Shown piece after piece: positions 25,193 to 36,204 of a DNA stretch of 64,000 nucleotides. The position numbers and the translations under genes were made by a program. The notes under the pieces were generated by a model. That model saw only the letters and a list, made by a program, of their open reading frames with translations. It ran no database searches and was not told where the DNA came from. This stretch comes from an uncultured Rhizobiaceae bacterium. GTDB lineage: Bacteria; Pseudomonadota; Alphaproteobacteria; Rhizobiales; Rhizobiaceae. The stretch is taken from contig CAMYMG010000112.1 in the NCBI GenBank assembly GCA_947259295.1, positions 1 to 64,000 on the forward strand. The letters run 5' to 3'. How positions within the stretch are numbered: position 1 is the stretch's first letter; every line of letters starts with the position of its first letter.

Positions 25193-26470
25193 ATGGAAAA
25201 TAGCATCGCCAGGCGGATAGACCAGAGCAGAGACGAGCTCGCCGCGCTCACCGCCGACCTCATTCGCTTTCCGACCGTGAACCCGCCCGGCGATGCCTAC
25301 CGGCCCTGCGCGGAGTTCATCGCCGACAGACTGCGCAAGCGTGGCTTCGCCATCGAGATGATCCGCGCCGAGGGCACGCCGGGCGACAGCGATCGCTATC
25401 CGCGCGTCAATGTCGTGGCGCGGATCGAGGGCGGCGGGCCGGGTCCGACCGTCCACTTCAACTCGCATATCGACGTCGTGGAGGCGGGCGAAGGCTGGAG
25501 CGTGGAGCCGTTCGCCGGCATCGTGCGCGACGGCCGCGTCTATGGCCGGGGTGCCTGCGACATGAAGGGCGGGCTGGCGGCGTCGATGATCGCCGTCGAG
25601 GCCTTCCTGGCAGCCTGCCCGAAATTTCCCGGCGCCATCGAGATTTCCGGGACGGTCGACGAGGAGTCCGGCGGTTTCGGTGGCGTCGCTTATTTGGCGG
25701 CAAAGGGCTACTTCTCGAAGCCGAAGGTCGACCACGTCATCATTCCCGAGCCGCTCAACAAAGACCGCATCTGCCTAGGCCATCGCGGCGTCTGGTGGGC
25801 GGAGATCGAAACCAAGGGCGAGATAGCGCACGGCTCGATGCCGTTCCTCGGCGATTGCGCGGTGCGCCACATGGGTGCCGTGCTGCACGCCTTCGAGACA
25901 GAGCTCTATCCGGCGCTCGACAGCAAGGAGACGCGGATGCCGGTCGTGCCGGAGGGCGCGCGCCGCTCGACCATGAACATCAACGCCATCCATGGCGGCC
26001 AGACCGACGACTTTTCCGGCCTGCCCTCCCCCAACGTGCCCGATTCATGCCGCATGGTGATCGACCGCCGCTTCCTGCTCGAGGAGACGCTCGGCGACGT
26101 GAAGGCGGAAGTCATGGCCATTCTCGACCGGCTGAAAAACGACCGGGAAAAATTCGACTACGCGGTGCGCGACATCATGGAGGTGCTGCCGCTGATGACC
26201 GAGCGCGACGCACCGGTGGCGTCGGCGATTGCCGAGGGCATCCGCGAGGTGTTCGGCCGCGACCCCGACTATGTCATCTCGCCGGGAACCTATGATCAAA
26301 AGCACATCGCCAGAATCGGCCATCTCCACGATTGCATCGCCTACGGCCCCGGCATCCTCGACCTCGCGCACCGGCCCGACGAGTGGGTCAGCATCGACGA
26401 CATGGTCGAGTCGGCCAAGGTCATGGCCATCGGTCTCGACCGGCTGCTGCATGGACCGACGCAAGGTTGA
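25193..26470 (+). CDS. M20-family metallohydrolase (ArgE/DapE-like)
   Basis: A 425-aa zinc hydrolase. The M20 fold is shown by the metal Asp in HFNSHIDVV, the catalytic Glu in TVDEESGGFGG, and GRGACDMKGGLAASM. The dimerisation lid domain lies in the middle (HGSMPFLGDCAV). The family removes acyl groups from amino acids or cleaves dipeptides. It is followed 122 bp later by a peptide-type ABC importer on the same strand, which suggests it processes the imported compound. The ATG at 25193 is chosen; a TTG at 25157 is also in frame. The true substrate is unknown. Confidence 0.88.
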   Translation: MENSIARRIDQSRDELAALTADLIRFPTVNPPGDAYRPCAEFIADRLRKRGFAIEMIRAEGTPGDSDRYPRVNVVARIEGGGPGPTVHFNSHIDVVEAGEGWSVEPFAGIVRDGRVYGRGACDMKGGLAASMIAVEAFLAACPKFPGAIEISGTVDEESGGFGGVAYLAAKGYFSKPKVDHVIIPEPLNKDRICLGHRGVWWAEIETKGEIAHGSMPFLGDCAVRHMGAVLHAFETELYPALDSKETRMPVVPEGARRSTMNINAIHGGQTDDFSGLPSPNVPDSCRMVIDRRFLLEETLGDVKAEVMAILDRLKNDREKFDYAVRDIMEVLPLMTERDAPVASAIAEGIREVFGRDPDYVISPGTYDQKHIARIGHLHDCIAYGPGILDLAHRPDEWVSIDDMVESAKVMAIGLDRLLHGPTQG

Positions 26471-26592
26471 ACCGGGGCGGACCGCACCGCGGGAAACATG
26501 CCGGTTCAATATCGCAATTGCGAACAAGCTGATGTACTCCTTGCTCAATTCGCGCTTTCGTCCGTGTGACCGTCAACCTCGGGAGTAGCTTC

Positions 26593-28074
26593 ATGACCAC
26601 CTGGAAATCCGTTCTGGCCGCCGCCGCGATCGCCCTCGCCTCCTGCACCGCGGCATCCGCAGCGCGGACCGACCTCGTGCTCGGCGTGCCGCTGGAACCG
26701 CCGCATCTCGACCCGACGGCCGGCGCCGCGGCAGCCATCGACGAAGTGCTCTACGCCAATGTCTTCGAGGGACTGACACGGATCGGCTCGCGCGGCGAAG
26801 TGCTGCCGGCACTGGCGGAAAGCTGGACCGTATCGGATGGCGGCAAGACCTATACGTTCAAGCTGCACACCGGCGTCAAATTCCACGACGGCACGGATTT
26901 TGACGCCGAAGACGTGAAATTCTCGCTCGACCGGGCGCGCGCCGACGATTCGACCAATGCGCAAAAGGGCCTGTTTGCGGCAATCGACACGGTCGAGGTC
27001 GTCGACCCTGCGACGGTGAAGGTCACGCTAAAAAGCCCGCAGGGCTCGTTCCTCTACAATATGGGCTGGGGCGACGCGGTCATCGTGGCGCCTGAATCGG
27101 CCGAGACCAACAAGGAAAAGCCGGTCGGCACCGGCCCGTTCAAGTTCGACAAATGGGCCAAGGGTTCATCGATCACGCTGGTCAAATCGGCCGACTACTG
27201 GGGCGAGCCGGCGATGCTGGAGAAGGCCGAGTTCCGCATCATCCCGGACGCGGCGGCCGCCGTGCCGGCGCTGCTGTCGGGCGACGTCCAGGCCCTGCCC
27301 AACTTCCAGCTTGGCGACGCCCTGCCCCAGGTGCAGTCGGACGCACGCTTCAAGGTGGTGGTCGGCGCTACGGAAGGCGAGACGGTACTCTCCACCAACA
27401 ACAAGAAGCCGCCCTTCGACCAGTTGAAGGTGCGCCAGGCGATCGCCCACGCGCTCGACCGCAAGGCGATCATCGACGGTGCCTCTGCCGGGCTTGGCGT
27501 GCCGATCGGCTCGCATTTCTCACCGGCCAATTCCGCCTATGTCGACCTGACGGGCACCTATCCCTTCGACCCCGAGAAATCACGCGCGCTGCTGAAGGAA
27601 GCCGGTTTCGAGGACGGCATCAAGGCGACGCTGAAGCTGCCGCCGGTCGGCTATGCCCGCGACGGCGGCCAGATCATTGCCTCGCAGCTGCGCGATGTCG
27701 GCATCGACCTCGAGATCATCCCGGTCGAATGGGCCGACTGGCTGAAGCAGGTGTTCACCGAGAAGGACTACGACCTGTCGATCGTCTCGCACACCGAGCC
27801 CAACGACATCGATATCTATTCGCGCAAGGACTATTACTTCAACTACGACAACCCGGCCTTCGACAAGGTGATCGAGGAACTCAACCTCACCTCCGACGAC
27901 GCCAGGCGGACAGAGCTCTATCACCAGGCGCAGAAGATCCTGGCCGACGACGCGGTCAACGGCTTCCTGTTCGAACTGCCCAAGATCGGCATCTGGGATG
28001 CCAAGGTCGAAGGCCTGTGGGAGAACTCGCCGATCCAGGCCAACGACCTGACCAAGGTCAAGTGGGTCGACTAG
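26593..28074 (+). CDS. ABC transporter substrate-binding protein, family 5 (peptide/nickel type)
   Basis: A 493-aa periplasmic binding protein of the oligopeptide type. The signal peptide MTTWKSVLAAAAIALASC precedes TAASAA; this can be cleaved by signal peptidase I, but LASC also fits a lipobox, so a lipoprotein is possible. The SBP_bac_5 signature is PPHLDPTAGAAAAIDEVLYA, VFEGL, then LAESWTVSDGGKTYTFKL. It should deliver a peptide or opine-like ligand to the permeases that follow. ATG at 26593 has GGGAG about 9 nt upstream. It is first in a four-gene operon. Confidence 0.92.
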   Translation: MTTWKSVLAAAAIALASCTAASAARTDLVLGVPLEPPHLDPTAGAAAAIDEVLYANVFEGLTRIGSRGEVLPALAESWTVSDGGKTYTFKLHTGVKFHDGTDFDAEDVKFSLDRARADDSTNAQKGLFAAIDTVEVVDPATVKVTLKSPQGSFLYNMGWGDAVIVAPESAETNKEKPVGTGPFKFDKWAKGSSITLVKSADYWGEPAMLEKAEFRIIPDAAAAVPALLSGDVQALPNFQLGDALPQVQSDARFKVVVGATEGETVLSTNNKKPPFDQLKVRQAIAHALDRKAIIDGASAGLGVPIGSHFSPANSAYVDLTGTYPFDPEKSRALLKEAGFEDGIKATLKLPPVGYARDGGQIIASQLRDVGIDLEIIPVEWADWLKQVFTEKDYDLSIVSHTEPNDIDIYSRKDYYFNYDNPAFDKVIEELNLTSDDARRTELYHQAQKILADDAVNGFLFELPKIGIWDAKVEGLWENSPIQANDLTKVKWVD

Positions 28075-28155
28075 TCGGCTGAGCGGCACGGGCTTGCGCT
28101 TCTTGGCTCAACCCAGGCGCCTGTACGGGAGCAGAATGACGAGCGTGCGGCCCTC

Positions 28156-29103
28156 ATGACCGCCTATCTCGGCAAGCGTCTGCTGATCGGGCTGGCCACG
28201 CTGCTCGTTGCCTCGGTCGTGGTCTTTGCGATCCTCGAGATCCTGCCCGGCGACCCCGCCCGGCTGATGCTCGGCATGAACGCCACAGCAGATGCGGTCG
28301 AAGCGCTGCGCAACGAGATGGGCCTGAACGAGGGTCTGCTGCCGCGCTACCTGGCCTGGGTCGGCGGCATGCTCAGCCTCGATTTCGGCCGCTCCTACAC
28401 CTATTCGGTGCCGGTCATTGAATTGATCAGGGAACGCGCCATCGTCTCCGTGCCGCTCGCCCTGATGTCGCTCGCCCTCTCCACGGCGATCGCCATTCCG
28501 GTCGGGGTATTTGCCGCGGCGCGCCGCGGGCGCCCGGCCGACACCGTCGCCATGGCGGCATCACAGCTCGGCGTTGCCGTGCCGAACTTCTGGTTTGCCC
28601 TTCTGCTCGTCTATGTCTTTGCCGTATGGCTGCGCCTGGTGCCGGCCGGCGGCTTTCCGGGCTGGAGCGCCGGTGCCTGGCCGGCGCTGAAGGCTTTGAT
28701 CCTGCCGTCGATCGCGCTCGCCGTGCCGCAGGCGGCGATTCTTGCCCGCGTGACCCGCTCGGCGCTGCTCGACGTGCTTGGCGAGGACTTCATCCGCACG
28801 GCACGCGCCAAGGGGCTGCCGCGAGGAGCGGTATTGTGGCGGCATGCGCTGCGCAACGCCATGCTGCCGGTGCTGACCATCATGGGCCTGCAGTTCGGCT
28901 TCCTGCTTGCCGGCACCATCATCATCGAGAACGTATTCTCGTTGCCAGGCCTCGGGCGGCTGATCTTCCAGGCACTGAACCAGCGCGACCTCATCGTGGT
29001 CGAGGGCATCGTCATGCTGCTGGTGGCGACGATCGTCGCCGTCAACCTGCTCGTCGACCTGTCCTACGCCATCGTCGACCCGCGCCTGAGAACCGCGCGA
29101 TGA
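28156..29103 (+). CDS. ABC transporter permease (DppB type)
   Basis: A 315-aa inner-membrane permease with six predicted helices. The N-terminus reads YLGKRLLIGLATLLVASVVV followed by LPGDPA, typical of DppB/OppB. The EAA loop that contacts the ATPase is TARAKGLPRGAVLWRHALRN. It forms the translocation channel with the next protein. Its stop overlaps the following start as ATGA, so translation is coupled. Confidence 0.92.
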   Translation: MTAYLGKRLLIGLATLLVASVVVFAILEILPGDPARLMLGMNATADAVEALRNEMGLNEGLLPRYLAWVGGMLSLDFGRSYTYSVPVIELIRERAIVSVPLALMSLALSTAIAIPVGVFAAARRGRPADTVAMAASQLGVAVPNFWFALLLVYVFAVWLRLVPAGGFPGWSAGAWPALKALILPSIALAVPQAAILARVTRSALLDVLGEDFIRTARAKGLPRGAVLWRHALRNAMLPVLTIMGLQFGFLLAGTIIIENVFSLPGLGRLIFQALNQRDLIVVEGIVMLLVATIVAVNLLVDLSYAIVDPRLRTAR

Positions 29104-29962
29104 ACCCGCCTCTCTCAGAGCCGGAGGTCAGCGCCGGCTTCCTCTCCCGGGCGCTGGCCAACCGCTCCTTCGTCATCGGCTTCACCATCACCGCCATCGT
29201 CGCCGCCATGGCGCTGGTGTCGTTCTTCTGGACGCCCTACGACGTCACCAGGCTGATCGTGGCGGACCGCATGCAGCCGCCCTCCTTCGAGCATCCGCTC
29301 GGCACCGATCATTTCGGCCGCGACATGCTGTCGATGATCATGGTCGGTGCGCGCAACTCGATCGCGGTGGCGCTGGTGGCGGTCGGCATCGGCATGGGGA
29401 TCGGCGTGCCGCTCGGCTGCTGGGCCGCAGCGCGCGGCGGTATCGTCGACGAGGCGCTGATGCGCTTCAACGACTTGGTGTTTGCCTTCCCCGCCCTGCT
29501 CTCGGCCATCATGATCACCGCGATCTTCGGACCGGGCGCCATCAATGCCATCATCGCCATCGGCATCTTCAACATTCCGGTCTTTGCCCGCGTCTCGCGC
29601 GCCGGCGCTCTGTCGCTGTGGCCGCGCGAATTCATCCTGGCGTCGCGCGCCGCCGGCAAGGGCAAGGTGCTGATCACGGTCGAACACATCCTGCCCAACA
29701 TCGCCAACCTGCTTTTGGTCCAGGGCACGATCCAGTTCGCGCTCGGCATTCTCGCCGAGGCCGGCCTGTCCTATGTCGGGCTCGGCGCACAACCGCCGAT
29801 GCCGAGCTGGGGCCGCATGCTGTTTGATGCGCAGACCCGCATGGTCGTCGCGCCCTATCTGGCGATCATTCCCGGCATGGCGATCATCGTCACCGTGCTC
29901 GGCCTCAATCTCATCGGCGACGGCATCAGCGATACGCTCGACCCAAAACTCAGGCGCCGGCC

Positions 29963-29966
<4 letters not shown>
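29100..29966 (+). CDS. ABC transporter permease (DppC type)
   Basis: A 288-aa permease, the second channel half of the importer. It has a short cytoplasmic N-terminus, then a helix (FVIGFTITAIVAAMALVSFF). The family motif HPLGTDHFGRDMLS follows, and the EAA loop is LASRAAGKGKVLITVEHILP. It starts with an ATG at 29100 that overlaps the previous stop by 4 nt, and its own stop overlaps the ATPase start as GTGA. The whole operon is therefore translationally chained. Confidence 0.92.
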
Positions 29967-31585
<1,619 letters not shown>

Positions 31586-31596
31586 CCTCCAGAAAC

Positions 31597-31628
31597 GGAA
31601 AAGGCCCGCCCCTTTTTGGGAGCGGGCC
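31597..31628 (-). terminator. Intrinsic terminator of the LysM/M23 gene, in the convergent gap
   Basis: GGCCCGC at 31603-31609 pairs with GCGGGCC at 31622-31628. Read on the minus strand, the stem is followed by CTTTTCCG, a short T-tract. It should end transcription of the minus-strand block (serS to LysM/M23) and may also stop the ABC operon from the other side. Confidence 0.7.
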
Positions 31629-31678
31629 AAGCGGCGGGCCGGACTGGAGGTCAGGCGGCCCACATTTCTTTTCTAGTT

Positions 31679-33157
31679 CTATTCGAGATAGGTGGACGGA
31701 TCGACCGGCGACGAGTTCTTGCGCACCTCGAAGTGCAGTTTGGGCGCGTCCGTCGTGCCGCTCATGCCCGACACCGCGATCTCCTGGCCGCGCTTGACCT
31801 TTTCGCCGCGCGCCACCTTGAGTTCGCTGGCGTGGCCGTAAACCGTGACCAGCCCGTCCTCGTGGCGCACCAGAACCGTATTGCCGAATTCCTTGAGCCC
31901 GTCGCCGGCATAGATGACGACGCCGTTCTCGGCTGCCTTCACCGGCGTGCCTTCCGGCACCAGGATGTCGATGCCGTCGTTCGACTTGCCGCCGCCATTG
32001 CCGTACTTGGAAATGACGCGGCCGCGAACCGGCCAGCGCATGCGGCCGATGCCGGTGGCGTCGGGCGCCGTCTCGTCCGCCTGTTCGATGACCTTCTCGG
32101 TCTTCTTCGGCGGCGTGTAGGCGGCGACCTTCTCGGTCTTTTCCGGCTTTGGCGAGGCGGCGGTTCCGGTCGTGACCGGATCGGGCGAGGCAGAGGCCGT
32201 TGCGACCTTGGCCGTTCCGCCGGCCGGGATCTTCAGGCTCTGGCCGATGCGAATTGCGCCGGTCTCCATGCCGTTCGCCTGCTTGATGGCTGCGACGCTG
32301 ACGCCGGTATTGCGGGCAATCCGCGACAGCGTGTCACCGGACTGGACCGTATAGGTGCCGGCTGAACCCGATTTGGCCTGGTTGCCCTCGGCGCTGGACG
32401 TTGAAGGCGCGCTCTCGCCCTGCCTCGGCTTCGGCTGCTGCGGTAGCACGGCGACGGTCTCGATCGGCTTGTCGTCAGGCTTCGGGGGCTGCTTGTCGCC
32501 ACGCGAGGAACTCGCATTGGCAGTCCTCGGATTGCTGTCGGGCGACGAGACGGGTGCCTTGTTGGAATAGACATAGGTCGGAATGACGATCTTCGACCCG
32601 GCCTGCAAGCCATCGGCCTCGGACAGGCCGTTCGACTGCATGATGACGTCGGCGGGGACGCCGAAGCGGCGCGACAGGTTGTAGACCGTCTCGCCGGATT
32701 TGACGGTGATCTGCGTGCCGCCGGCTCGCGACCAGCCCTTGGCGTCGCCCTGCTCTGCGACCGGCGCGCGCTCGGCGCTCGGCGCGGGAGGTGAATAGTC
32801 CTGGCTTGGAGCCATGGCCGGCGCGGAGGCCACGCGTATCGGCTCCTGCTGGCTGGCGGCGGGGGCGCTGGCGGTCGAGACCGGGGCAAGCGCGCCGCGG
32901 CTGACCGAGCCGGAATAGGTTCCGTCAACCGGCGCCGCTGCGATCGGCTGACTGTCGGCCGGATAAGGCTGGGTGCCGTTTTGCGGGATGATTGCGCGCT
33001 GGTTGGGTGTCGATGCGGTGAAGATGCCGTCGACCCCGCTGCCGCCGTTGAAGCGGGCTACCTGGGAACTGCACCCGGAGGCCACGCCTGCGATCACCAG
33101 CACCGCTGCCCCGCGCGACAAGAGGCGTCCATTGAGGCGTAAAACACTGAACTGCAT
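31679..33157 (-). CDS. LysM and degenerate M23 (LytM) lipoprotein, NlpD/DipM-like amidase activator
   Basis: A 492-aa outer-envelope lipoprotein with lipobox VASGC. Two LysM repeats bind peptidoglycan: ITVKSGETVYNLSRRFG and TYTVQSGDTLSRIARNTG, joined by low-complexity linkers. The C-terminal LytM domain lacks catalytic zinc ligands: the HxxxD motif reads NDGID and the HxH motif reads KLH. This is the state of NlpD/EnvC-type activators, which control amidases during cell division. The start at 33157 gives MQFSVLRLNG; a GTG five codons earlier is an alternative. It follows pcm in the conserved serS-surE-pcm order. Confidence 0.88.
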   Translation of the reverse strand: MQFSVLRLNGRLLSRGAAVLVIAGVASGCSSQVARFNGGSGVDGIFTASTPNQRAIIPQNGTQPYPADSQPIAAAPVDGTYSGSVSRGALAPVSTASAPAASQQEPIRVASAPAMAPSQDYSPPAPSAERAPVAEQGDAKGWSRAGGTQITVKSGETVYNLSRRFGVPADVIMQSNGLSEADGLQAGSKIVIPTYVYSNKAPVSSPDSNPRTANASSSRGDKQPPKPDDKPIETVAVLPQQPKPRQGESAPSTSSAEGNQAKSGSAGTYTVQSGDTLSRIARNTGVSVAAIKQANGMETGAIRIGQSLKIPAGGTAKVATASASPDPVTTGTAASPKPEKTEKVAAYTPPKKTEKVIEQADETAPDATGIGRMRWPVRGRVISKYGNGGGKSNDGIDILVPEGTPVKAAENGVVIYAGDGLKEFGNTVLVRHEDGLVTVYGHASELKVARGEKVKRGQEIAVSGMSGTTDAPKLHFEVRKNSSPVDPSTYLE

Positions 33158-33194
33158 GGCACCAACCCGCACTTACTCGAAACACAACTGGCAT

Positions 33195-33212
33195 GATTAA
33201 AGCGCGTTAATC
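33195..33212 (-). promoter_or_regulatory. GATTAA/TTAATC palindrome upstream of the LysM/M23 gene (CtrA-like)
   Basis: GATTAA at 33195-33200 and TTAATC at 33207-33212 flank AGCGCG, 38 bp before the start. Two TTAA units are separated by 6 bp. CtrA sites are TTAA-N7-TTAA, so the spacing is one base short. The 108-bp gap is unusually AT-rich, which suggests the gene has its own promoter besides readthrough from pcm. Confidence 0.35.
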
Positions 33213-33265
33213 TTACTGGTCGGTTAAGCCTGCGGATTTAAAAGCAGTTTTATTCAATTATCCCG

Positions 33266-33919
33266 TCAGATGACTGCTGCGATGCCGCTTGCGATGGGCT
33301 GCAGGCGCACCGTGCCGATGTCTTCACGCTCGAAGCGGCTGCCGAGCTTGGTCAGTTTTGCCAGCGTCTGCTCCTCCTCGGGCGGCCCGAGCGGCGCGAT
33401 CATGACGCCGCCGCTCGACAGCTGGTCGACGAAATGCCGCGGCAGGCTCTCGAAGGCCGCCCAGACCACGATCCGGTCGAACGGTCCCTCGGCGGGCAGG
33501 CCGCCTGTCCCGTCGACCTGGCGAACGAAGGCATTGGTGAGCCCGAGCGTCTCGAACCGGAGGCGCGCCTGTTCGGTCAGCGTCTTGTATCGCTCGGCAG
33601 CGACGACGCGCGCCGCGAGACGCGCCATGACCGCTGCGGTGAAGCCGGAGCCGGCGCCGATCTCGAGTACGCGGTGGCCGGGCTCGATGGCGAGCGCAGC
33701 GATCACCTGCGCCTGCAGGTCCGCACCCTCGATCGCCTCGCCGCACTCGATCGGGATCATGCCTTCGGCCCAGGCGACACCGTGCCAGCGTTCCGGGATG
33801 AAGTCGCGCCGCGGCGTCGCCTCGAAGGCCGCGATCAGTTCCTTGTTGACGATGCCCTTGCCGCGCAGGCGGAGCAGGAACGCGGCGAAACCTTCGCGAT
33901 CATCCAGATTGGCTGTCAT
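33266..33919 (-). CDS. pcm: Protein-L-isoaspartate O-methyltransferase
   Basis: A 217-aa SAM-dependent methyltransferase that repairs isoaspartyl residues in damaged proteins. Motif I is [14 protein letters not shown], and the Pcm-type substrate region is RDFIPERW followed by IPIECGEAI. The family Ser/Thr before the GEAI loop is replaced by Cys (typically SQP in other members), as seen in several alphaproteobacteria. The ATG at 33919 overlaps the surE stop as ATGA, so the two stationary-phase survival genes are translationally coupled. Confidence 0.9.
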   Translation of the reverse strand: MTANLDDREGFAAFLLRLRGKGIVNKELIAAFEATPRRDFIPERWHGVAWAEGMIPIECGEAIEGADLQAQVIAALAIEPGHRVLEIGAGSGFTAAVMARLAARVVAAERYKTLTEQARLRFETLGLTNAFVRQVDGTGGLPAEGPFDRIVVWAAFESLPRHFVDQLSSGGVMIAPLGPPEEEQTLAKLTKLGSRFEREDIGTVRLQPIASGIAAVI

Positions 33920-34674
33920 GCCAGCGCCTTCGTCAGTTGGTCGCGCAGTTCATGCGCGGTGAGGTCGAGCTTAAGCGGCGTCACCGATACGTAGCCCGAT
34001 TTCACCGCATGCAGGTCGGTGCCCTCGCGCAGTTCTGTTTCGTCACGTCCGAAACGCAGCCAGTAATAGGGCAGATTGCGGCCGTCGGCACGCTCCTCGA
34101 TGCCGAGATTGTAGGCGAGCTTGCCCTGGCTGGTGACGCGCGTTCCCTTGGCCTCGCCGGCCGGGCAACTGGGAAAGTTCACGTTGAGAAACACGCCGGC
34201 CGGCAGGTCGAGGGCCAGCAGCTTCTTGAACAGGTCCGGCGCCAGCGCCTCGCCGGTCTCATAGGGAACGACGCGCTTGCCGTCGACGACCGAATAGGCC
34301 TGGCTCAGGGCGAGCGAACGGATGCCGAGCAGCGTGCCTTCCATGGCGCCTGCCACCGTACCCGAATAAGTGACGTCGTCGGCGATGTTGGAGCCCGAAT
34401 TGATGCCGGAGAGGATCAGATCGGGCGGCGACGGCAGCAACCGGCGAACCCCCATGATGACGCAATCGGTCGGCGTGCCGCTCAGCGCAAAATGCCTGTC
34501 GTCGATCTCGCGCAACCGGAGCGGCTGCGACAGCGACAGTGAATGCGCGAAGCCCGACTGGTCGGTCTCGGGCGCGACCACCCAGACGTCGTCGGAGATC
34601 GTGCGGGCGATGCGTTCCAGCGCCGCCAGGCCTTCGGCGTGGATGCCGTCATCATTCGTGAGGAGGATGCGCAT
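33916..34674 (-). CDS. surE: 5'/3'-nucleotidase SurE
   Basis: A 252-aa SurE nucleotidase. The metal site [12 protein letters not shown] is complete, with the Asp pair, and SGTPTDCVI plus [19 protein letters not shown] supply the rest of the active site. It dephosphorylates nucleoside monophosphates and is linked to stationary-phase survival. It starts with ATG at 34674, 5 bp after the serS stop, and overlaps pcm. A helpful AGGAGG sits 8 nt before the start. Confidence 0.95.
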   Translation of the reverse strand: MRILLTNDDGIHAEGLAALERIARTISDDVWVVAPETDQSGFAHSLSLSQPLRLREIDDRHFALSGTPTDCVIMGVRRLLPSPPDLILSGINSGSNIADDVTYSGTVAGAMEGTLLGIRSLALSQAYSVVDGKRVVPYETGEALAPDLFKKLLALDLPAGVFLNVNFPSCPAGEAKGTRVTSQGKLAYNLGIEERADGRNLPYYWLRFGRDETELREGTDLHAVKSGYVSVTPLKLDLTAHELRDQLTKALA

Positions 34675-34679
34675 ACCGG

Positions 34680-36017
34680 CTATCGCGCCTCGATCCTAGT
34701 CAGCCCGCCCATATAGGGCTGCAGGACCGACGGGATGGCGATGCTGCCGTCGTCTTGCTGGTAGTTCTCCATCACCGCGATGAGCGCGCGGCCGACCGCC
34801 GTGCCCGAACCGTTGAGCGTGTGCACGAACAGGTTGCCCTTGCCGCTGTTGTCCTTGTAGCGCGCGTTCATGCGCCGGGCCTGGAAATCGCCGCAGACCG
34901 AGCAGGAGGATATTTCGCGGTAGGCGTTCTGGCCGGGAAGCCAGACCTCGATGTCGTAGGTTTTCCGGGCGCCGAACCCCATGTCGCCGGTGCAGAGCGT
35001 CATGGTGCGGAACGGCAGTTCGAGCCGCTTCAGCACTTCCTCGGCGCACTGGGTCATTCGCTCGTGCTCCGCAATCGAGCTTTCCTGATCGGTGATCGAC
35101 ACCAGCTCGACCTTGTAGAACTGGTGCTGACGCAGCATGCCGCGCGTATCGCGACCGGCGGAACCTGCCTCCGAACGGAAGCAGGGCGACAGCGCTGTGA
35201 AACGCAGCGGCAGCTTGTCATGCGCCGTGATTTCCTCGCGCGCCAGGTTGGTCAGCGGCACCTCGGCGGTCGGGATGAGCCAGCGACGGTCGCTGTCGGG
35301 CTCCCATCGTTCGTCCGGGCCGACCGGCCTCCCGGCCGCGAGATAAAGGTCCTCGGCAAATTTCGGCAACTGTCCGGTGCCGTACATGGTCTCGTCGCGG
35401 ACCATCAGCGGCACCTGCACTTCGGTGTAGCCGTGCTCGGTCGTGTGCAGGTCGAGCATGAACTGGCCTAGCGCGCGTTCGAGCCGCGCCAGTTGGCCCT
35501 TGAGCACCGTAAAGCGGCTGCCCGATAGCCTGGCTGCGCGCTCGAAGTCCATCTGGCCGAGCGCTTCGCCGATCTCGTAGTGTTCCTTGACCCAGTTGGG
35601 GCGTTCGGGCGTGCGGCCGACCTTGTGCTTCAGCACATTGTCGTTCTCGTCTGCGCCGACCGGCACGTCCTCGGCCGGGATGTTGGGCAGCTCTGCCAAT
35701 GCCCCGTCGAGCCGGCTGTCGAGCTCGCGCTCCATCGCCTCGGCGCCCTGCAGGAACGCCTTGATCTCGCCGACCTCGGCCTTCAGCGTCTCGGCCAGCG
35801 CGGAATCGCCGGCACGCATGGCATTGCCGATCTCCTTCGACGCGGCGTTGCGGCGCTCCTGCCGTTCCTGCAGCTTGCCGAGATGGGCGCGCCGGTCCTC
35901 GTCGAGCGCAATCAGCTCGTCGACCTTGGCCTGCGCCTCGTCGGCAGACCACTGCCGTTTCACCAGCGCTTGCGCGAGAGCCGCGGGGTTGTCGCGAATC
36001 CATTTGATGTCGAGCAT
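34680..36017 (-). CDS. serS: Serine-tRNA ligase
   Basis: A 445-aa class II aminoacyl-tRNA synthetase. The N-terminal coiled-coil arm that grips tRNA-Ser spans about residues 25-110. Motif 2 is [20 protein letters not shown] and motif 3 is [20 protein letters not shown]. Length is normal for the family. It heads the serS-surE-pcm set, with a 178-bp gap to tatC that contains a large hairpin. Confidence 0.97.
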   Translation of the reverse strand: MLDIKWIRDNPAALAQALVKRQWSADEAQAKVDELIALDEDRRAHLGKLQERQERRNAASKEIGNAMRAGDSALAETLKAEVGEIKAFLQGAEAMERELDSRLDGALAELPNIPAEDVPVGADENDNVLKHKVGRTPERPNWVKEHYEIGEALGQMDFERAARLSGSRFTVLKGQLARLERALGQFMLDLHTTEHGYTEVQVPLMVRDETMYGTGQLPKFAEDLYLAAGRPVGPDERWEPDSDRRWLIPTAEVPLTNLAREEITAHDKLPLRFTALSPCFRSEAGSAGRDTRGMLRQHQFYKVELVSITDQESSIAEHERMTQCAEEVLKRLELPFRTMTLCTGDMGFGARKTYDIEVWLPGQNAYREISSCSVCGDFQARRMNARYKDNSGKGNLFVHTLNGSGTAVGRALIAVMENYQQDDGSIAIPSVLQPYMGGLTRIEAR

Positions 36018-36146
36018 GTGAGACGGTTCCCTGACTGTGCGCAGAGGGCGTAAACCGCATCCCGGAAGGTTTCAAGGCGGGCCCCGCGCCGGCCGGCATT
36101 TTTCGGCGCGTTCAGTCCCAGTTGGGTCTTCGAAGGCGCCACAAGA

Positions 36147-36204
36147 AGGCCTCTGACACAAAGCAGTCCGCCAGCCGACGGCTGACGGCGGAGTGTCAGG
36201 CCTT
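36147..36204 (-). terminator. Large nested hairpin at the tatC 3' end
   Basis: On the plus strand AAGGCC (36147-36152), TGACAC (36154-36159) and TCCGCC (36167-36172) pair in order with GGCCTT (36199-36204), GTGTCA (36193-36198) and GGCGGA (36187-36192). The stem includes the tatC stop codon. The T-tract after it on the minus strand is weak (CTTCTTGTG), so it may act as a partial terminator or a 3' stabiliser between tatC and serS. Confidence 0.6.
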
